Origin: CAYHIN01 sp964356705
GTDB lineage: Bacteria > Patescibacteriota > Microgenomatia > CAZETR01 > Amesbacteraceae
Direction: 5' to 3'
Length of the DNA stretch: 16,039 nt
NCBI GenBank assembly: GCA_964356705.1
Contig: CAYHIN010000015.1
Span: 1-16,039 of the forward strand
Position numbers and translations under genes: made by a program. The notes under the pieces were generated by a model that searched no databases, had not been told where the DNA came from, and was given only the letters and a program-made list of their open reading frames with translations. How positions within the stretch are numbered: the stretch's first letter is position 1; the number at the start of each line of letters is the position of its first letter. Of the stretch, positions 12,814-16,039 are shown in pieces.

Positions 12814-13011
12814 ATGGCAGCCAAGAAGAAGGCTCAGAGTGACAAAGTTGCAGAGGTACAGAGTGATGTCGTAGTCAACGAAGAAAATCTGGACCCACAG
12901 GAAGAAAAAGTATTGGATTGGATATTAAAAGGAATTGTGATCTTTATCCTGGCTTGGCTTGGGCTATCGGTACTACTGGTCATCGGGGGACTATTTGGGG
13001 TGTGGAAATAG
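12814..13011 (+). CDS. Small single-helix membrane protein, unknown function
   Basis: This 65-residue protein has a basic start (MAAKKKAQ), an acidic soluble segment (12-34) and one membrane helix at about 38-62, ending GVWK. The charge pattern suggests the N-terminus is in the cytoplasm. No family is recognised. A promoter with a 17-bp spacer and a -10 exactly 6 nt before the ATG supports that it is a real, separately transcribed gene. Its 3' end is followed after 25 nt by the HEPN-like gene, which has its own -10 box, so the two need not be an operon. It does not resemble known antitoxins. Confidence 0.65.
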   Translation: MAAKKKAQSDKVAEVQSDVVVNEENLDPQEEKVLDWILKGIVIFILAWLGLSVLLVIGGLFGVWK

Positions 13012-13024
13012 AACGTATAGGTCA

Positions 13025-13030
13025 TATAAT
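13025..13030 (+). promoter_or_regulatory. -10 box of the HEPN-like gene
   Basis: TATAAT is perfect and ends 6 nt before ATG 13037. An ATG at 13033 is out of frame. No clear -35 is seen. This box fixes the start of the next gene. Confidence 0.55.
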
Positions 13031-13036
13031 AAATGT

Positions 13037-13528
13037 ATGGACTATAAAAATTCTAACTGGTGGGGATACATGGACGATACGATGAGAGACCTTTCTCAGC
13101 AATCTTTCGAATTGCTGAGCAATTACCAAGTCACAAATCCCAAATCCCAACAACATAAAGATTATAGTTTTGTGGTGTTTCCCATGGCAAAAGCTTATGA
13201 AGGATTTCTGAAAAAACTATTTCTCGATATGGGACTGATTGGGATGGCTCAGTATAAAGGAGAGCACTTCAGAATCGGCAAAGTCCTCAACCCAAATCTG
13301 CCGCGCAGATACAGATCGGGATGGGTGTTTGAAAAACTGACGGCTGCTTGCGGGGGAGAAGACTTGCCGCTCACTCTTTGGGAAACCTGGAAGCGGGCGC
13401 GAAACCGAGTGTTTCACTTTTTTCCTGATCATGCAGAATTTTTGACTTATGAAGATGCGGGAGTAGTGATAGGGAAAATAGGTGAGGCGATGGATCGAGC
13501 TCTTGCTGGTTGTGATATACGGGGTTAG
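13037..13528 (+). CDS. HEPN-like protein, possible RnlA-type ribonuclease
   Basis: The 163-residue protein is probably all helical. It carries RNRVFH (Arg122-x4-His127), the R-x4-6-H motif of HEPN ribonucleases, and an upstream helix AYEGFLKKLF with Glu55. That combination recalls the toxin domain of RnlA (RNase LS), where an Arg-x4-His pair and a glutamate are catalytic. The rest of RnlA is absent, so this is either a minimal HEPN toxin or a non-catalytic relative. The frame is open upstream to 12959, but the earlier codons overlap the membrane protein gene and read as nonsense. ATG 13037 is preferred since a perfect TATAAT ends 6 nt before it. No antitoxin-like gene lies beside it. Family assignment is by motif only. 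Confidence 0.6.
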   Translation: MDYKNSNWWGYMDDTMRDLSQQSFELLSNYQVTNPKSQQHKDYSFVVFPMAKAYEGFLKKLFLDMGLIGMAQYKGEHFRIGKVLNPNLPRRYRSGWVFEKLTAACGGEDLPLTLWETWKRARNRVFHFFPDHAEFLTYEDAGVVIGKIGEAMDRALAGCDIRG

Positions 13529-13557
13529 TTGAAGTTCCTTGACTGGATGTGGCATAC

Positions 13558-13563
13558 TATTAA
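13558..13563 (+). promoter_or_regulatory. Weak -10 box of the DUF5667 gene
   Basis: TATTAA (4/6) ends 6 nt before ATG 13570. TTGACT (13539-13544) is a good -35 match but only 13 bp away, so the pair is not canonical. Listed for its spacing only. Confidence 0.3.
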
Positions 13564-13569
13564 AACCCT

Positions 13570-14187
13570 ATGGGTGAGAAGTCAGAGACTATTCGGACTT
13601 GGGGAAGCCTACGCGCTGCTGCCTTTGGTAGTGTAGCCGCGGTTTTTTTGGGAAGCCTAGTACTCATGGTGTCACTCTTGGCTATTTCTCCTTCAGTGGT
13701 ATCTCCCCATGAGACTCCGGGATTGATAGGTGAAGTCGATAAAGTAGAATATTATTTGCCTTATCCAGGAGTGCTGCCGGATAGCCCGCTGTATAAACTG
13801 AAGGCGGTACGGGATAAGGTACTGCTTTTGGTGATTTTGGATCCTGAGAAGAAAGCAGATAAACAGTTGTTTTTGGCGGATAAGCGGATAAATGCGGCAC
13901 AAGCACTGCACGACGGCGGAAAGGTAGATCTGGCGATATCGGTGGCTACTAAGGCTGAAAAGTATATGGAGTCTTCGGTGAAAGCAGCAGTCAAGCTGGC
14001 ATCGGAAGGGAAAGATGTGAAGTCAATCTTGTACAAGCAGACTATGGCAACTCTGAAACACATCGAACTGTTAAATGGATTTAAGGCCAAGTCTGAAGGG
14101 GCGCAGGGACTAGTATTGGAACAAACGATTGCCGAAGTAGACGCGCTGCACAAACTGGCGGACCAAGCATTGATTGAGAGTAAGTGA
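13570..14187 (+). CDS. Membrane-anchored DUF5667 protein
   Basis: This 205-residue protein has a short cytoplasmic start, one membrane helix at about 18-40, and an outside domain of the DUF5667 type. The marks are YYLPYPGVLPDSPLYKLKAVRDKV at 61-84 and FLADKRINAAQAL at 101-113, followed by long amphipathic helices rich in Ala, Lys and Glu to the end. The family is widespread in these bacteria and in some actinobacteria (where members are linked to sigma-factor regulators), but its job is unknown. The domain looks like an extended helical bundle with no catalytic residues. It precedes nrdR by 66 nt with a separate promoter region, so the two are probably independent. Confidence 0.75.
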   Translation: MGEKSETIRTWGSLRAAAFGSVAAVFLGSLVLMVSLLAISPSVVSPHETPGLIGEVDKVEYYLPYPGVLPDSPLYKLKAVRDKVLLLVILDPEKKADKQLFLADKRINAAQALHDGGKVDLAISVATKAEKYMESSVKAAVKLASEGKDVKSILYKQTMATLKHIELLNGFKAKSEGAQGLVLEQTIAEVDALHKLADQALIESK

Positions 14188-14189
14188 TC

Positions 14190-14231
14190 TGATTAGATAT
14201 AGTTGACATTGGTTATCTAGTGTTTTAGTCT
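14190..14231 (+). promoter_or_regulatory. nrdR promoter with candidate NrdR boxes
   Basis: A perfect -35 TTGACA (14203-14208) has only weak -10 candidates, such as TAGTCT at 14226-14231 with a 17-bp spacer. Two stretches resemble the 16-bp NrdR box (acaCTATATATAGtgt): 14190-14205, with TATAGT (10/16), and 14208-14223, ending TATCTAGTGT (10/16). They flank and overlap the -35, as repressor sites would. Their 18-bp offset differs from the roughly 31-bp offset known elsewhere, so this is tentative. Confidence 0.35.
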
Positions 14232-14253
14232 GGTCTTCGTCACTAAATGTAGT

Positions 14254-14700
14254 ATGCGTTGTCCTTTTTGCGCTGCCCAAGACACATCAGTATTGGAGTC
14301 CAGGGTGGCCGAAGACGGTCAGTCTTTGCGACGCAGAAGAGAGTGTCAAAAATGTGAGAAAAGGTTCACTACTTTTGAAAGAGTAGAAGGACCCACAATT
14401 TTTGTCATAAAGCGTGACGGAGGTCGAGAACCATTTGACCGCGAAAAAATCATCAAAGGAACTATACGTTCCTTTGACAAAAGACCTGTGTCAATTGATC
14501 TCATACATCATCTAGCCGATGAAGTAGAAAGAGAAGTGAGACGCAAAGAAGTCTCGGAAATATCATCTAAGGCCATTGGCCGGATGGTACTGAAAAGACT
14601 GAAAAATATAGACAAAGTGGCTTGGATAAGATTTTCCAGCGTCTACTTTGAATTGAATGACATAACTGAAATCGAAAAATTATTCGAAAAACTGAACTAG
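14254..14700 (+). CDS. nrdR: Transcriptional repressor NrdR
   Basis: This 148-residue repressor of ribonucleotide reductase genes senses ATP and dATP levels. The N-terminus is a zinc ribbon with MRCPFC (Cys3, Cys6) and CQKC (Cys31, Cys34), separated by the basic SLRRRREC stretch that contacts DNA. An ATP-cone domain fills about 49-139, opening with IFVIKRDGGREPFDREKI. Length and order match the family (about 150 residues) exactly. Its stop TAG shares its last base with the GTG start of the ribonucleotide reductase, so repressor and target are co-transcribed and translationally coupled. Possible NrdR boxes lie upstream, which would give autoregulation of the whole unit. Confidence 0.96.
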   Translation: MRCPFCAAQDTSVLESRVAEDGQSLRRRRECQKCEKRFTTFERVEGPTIFVIKRDGGREPFDREKIIKGTIRSFDKRPVSIDLIHHLADEVEREVRRKEVSEISSKAIGRMVLKRLKNIDKVAWIRFSSVYFELNDITEIEKLFEKLN

Positions 14701-16039
14701 TGCCCGATATACAACTACAATCAATAAAAACGAAGAAAAGTAGAGGAAGACCTCCTAAAAATGGCTATACTAATGGACATGCTGTGAAAGTAATCGTGAC
14801 TGCGCCGACCAAGATTTTTAAACGTGATGGGAGAGAAGTGGATTTTGACGTGGCTCGCATAGAGCGCGCCATTGAAAAATGCTTTATCGAGCTGAAAAAA
14901 CAACCAGAGACTCCTTATGGTGAGCTGGGTAAAAGAGTCACCAATATAGTGGCGGCAAAATACACTGAACCGACTGTGGAACAGGTGCAGGATATCGTGG
15001 AGATGGTACTGCAGGCGGCGGGGGAGTTTGAAGCTGCTAAAAGATACATCCTGTACCGGGCAGAAAAAGCCAAATTGCGAGGAGCCAGACCAGTACCTGC
15101 GTCTGTGAAAACGGCTTTTGAACAAGCGGATCAATATTTTCCCACTCAGCTGCAGAAGTTTCAGTTTTTTGATAAATATTCACGCTTTAACTATGACCTA
15201 GGCCGGCGGGAAACGTGGGTGGAGACAGTGGACCGATCGATCGATTTTTTGCGAGATCTGACTACGCAAACTAATGGTTTGTCAGGCGACGTATTTGAGA
15301 GACTGCGCAAATCGATACTAAAGATGGAAGCGGCGCCATCGATGCGACTGCTGGCTATGGCGGGGCGGGCTGCTAAGAGATCTAATATCGCGATCTACAA
15401 CTGTTCATACCAGCCGGTCGAAAGCATCGATTCGTTTGTGGAAGCCCTTTTGATATCTATGAATGGGTGTGGGGTGGGATTTTCGGTAGAAGGAAAATAT
15501 GTGGAAAATCTGCCGAGGGTGAAAAGACAGGTGCAATCCTTGCCTCTGAAATACACTATCGATGATAGTACTGAAGGGTGGGGGGCGGCGGTAAGACTGG
15601 GACTGTCTACTTGGTTTGAAGGAGGAGATATAAAATTTGATTACTCCCAAGTCAGGCCTGCGGGAGCAATTCTTAAGATCAAGGGTGGGCGGGCGTCAGG
15701 ACCAGATCCGCTACGAAAAATGTTGGACTTCGCCCGAGCCAGAATATTATCCAGACAGGGTAGCTTCCTGCGACCCATTGATGCTCATGACATCATGTGT
15801 GAAGTGGGAAATGCAGCAGTGTCTGGGGGGATGAGGAGGACGGCTATGATCTCACTGTTTGATTGGGAAGATGAAGAAATGCGACATTGTAAAAGTGGGG
15901 ATTTTGAAAGAGAAAACTCCCAGAGATGGAATGCTAATAATTCGGTCGTGTGGCCGGACCGAGGAATCACTCAAGAAGAGCTGATGACGCAAATGCTGGA
16001 GATGGCAAAAGGGGGGCGAGGCGAGCCGGGGATATTTAA
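14700..16039 (+). CDS. Class II-like (adenosylcobalamin-dependent) ribonucleotide reductase, N-terminal 446 codons
   Basis: This enzyme reduces ribonucleotides to deoxyribonucleotides by radical chemistry. The frame is open from GTG 14700 to the window end and continues beyond it. An ATP-cone (about residues 36-122, KIFKRDGREVDFDVARIERAI to YILYRAEKAKLR) gives allosteric control. Then come the barrel landmarks NCSYQPVES with Cys235 (first redox cysteine), MNGCGVGFSVE, YSQVRPAG with KIKGGRASGPDPL, GGMRRTAMISL, NNSVV and GEPGIF at the very end. The pattern is of the monomeric B12-dependent RTPR type; the radical cysteine and the C-terminal pair lie outside. The GTG start overlaps the nrdR stop by one base. 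GTG 14784 would drop the first 28 residues, which include RGRPPK, an AT-hook-like stretch. B12 class is inferred from similarity. Confidence 0.9.
   Translation, partial: MPDIQLQSIKTKKSRGRPPKNGYTNGHAVKVIVTAPTKIFKRDGREVDFDVARIERAIEKCFIELKKQPETPYGELGKRVTNIVAAKYTEPTVEQVQDIVEMVLQAAGEFEAAKRYILYRAEKAKLRGARPVPASVKTAFEQADQYFPTQLQKFQFFDKYSRFNYDLGRRETWVETVDRSIDFLRDLTTQTNGLSGDVFERLRKSILKMEAAPSMRLLAMAGRAAKRSNIAIYNCSYQPVESIDSFVEALLISMNGCGVGFSVEGKYVENLPRVKRQVQSLPLKYTIDDSTEGWGAAVRLGLSTWFEGGDIKFDYSQVRPAGAILKIKGGRASGPDPLRKMLDFARARILSRQGSFLRPIDAHDIMCEVGNAAVSGGMRRTAMISLFDWEDEEMRHCKSGDFERENSQRWNANNSVVWPDRGITQEELMTQMLEMAKGGRGEPGIF

Noticed and set aside
12959..13036. Upstream extension of the HEPN-like frame
   Set aside because: It overlaps the 65-residue gene in another frame and gives a Tyr/Cys-rich stretch unlike a protein domain. 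The TATAAT box 6 nt before ATG 13037 fits the later start.
1..16039. Alternative genetic code (TGA = Gly) as in Gracilibacteria or SR1
   Set aside because: TGA ends the transketolase, kinase, toxin and dehydrogenase genes at natural C-termini, and no in-frame TGA interrupts any conserved domain.

Overview
The window looks like accessory and central-metabolic DNA from a Candidate Phyla Radiation (Patescibacteria) bacterium, most likely of the Microgenomates type. The evidence is a transketolase split into two overlapping genes, a class I fructose-bisphosphate aldolase, a PfkB sugar kinase, two tandem class A penicillin-binding proteins with cysteine-bearing tails, a DUF5667 protein, NrdR next to a class II-like ribonucleotide reductase, and small toxin-antitoxin pairs. 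TGA is used as a real stop, so the recoded (TGA = Gly) lineages are excluded. The phylum call is inference from gene content only.

Layout. 1-1890 (+): the 3' part of the transketolase N subunit, the transketolase C subunit and two small membrane proteins, joined by 4-nt stop/start overlaps or a 1-nt gap. 1891-1961: a nested hairpin repeat whose right arm carries the aldolase promoter. 1962-4053 (+): aldolase, a strongly structured 100-nt intergenic element, then the PfkB kinase. 4112-4810 (+): a ribbon-helix-helix antitoxin and PIN toxin pair behind a palindromic operator-promoter. 4836-7196 (+): a 2-hydroxyacid dehydrogenase, a beta-lactamase-fold lipid- or membrane-anchored protein and a small methyltransferase. 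7185-7286 (-): an unannotated 33-residue membrane peptide. 7361-12029 (-): two paralogous bifunctional PBPs. 12073-12680 (-): a Phd-VapC pair. 12814-14187 (+): a one-helix membrane protein, a HEPN-like (RnlA-like) protein and a DUF5667 membrane protein. 14254-16039 (+): nrdR and the start of the ribonucleotide reductase, which runs off the window.

How the genes relate. Transketolase, aldolase and the PfkB kinase could together interconvert pentose and hexose phosphates, feeding nucleotide synthesis; nrdR and the reductase then make deoxynucleotides. The PBPs build and cross-link peptidoglycan, and the beta-lactamase-fold protein may trim it.

The most interesting structure is in the control signals. 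At least eight genes have a -10-like hexamer ending exactly 6 nt before the start codon, which would put the transcription start on the start codon (leaderless mRNA). This rule settles several start sites and supports the 33-residue gene. There is also a dispersed 30-bp repeat with an empty copy (5769-5798) and a copy carrying a perfect 20-bp palindrome (7306-7355), and both PBPs carry different repeat-like insertions in the same loop. No CRISPR array, rRNA, tRNA or transposase was found, and no stretch over 300 bases lacks a gene.
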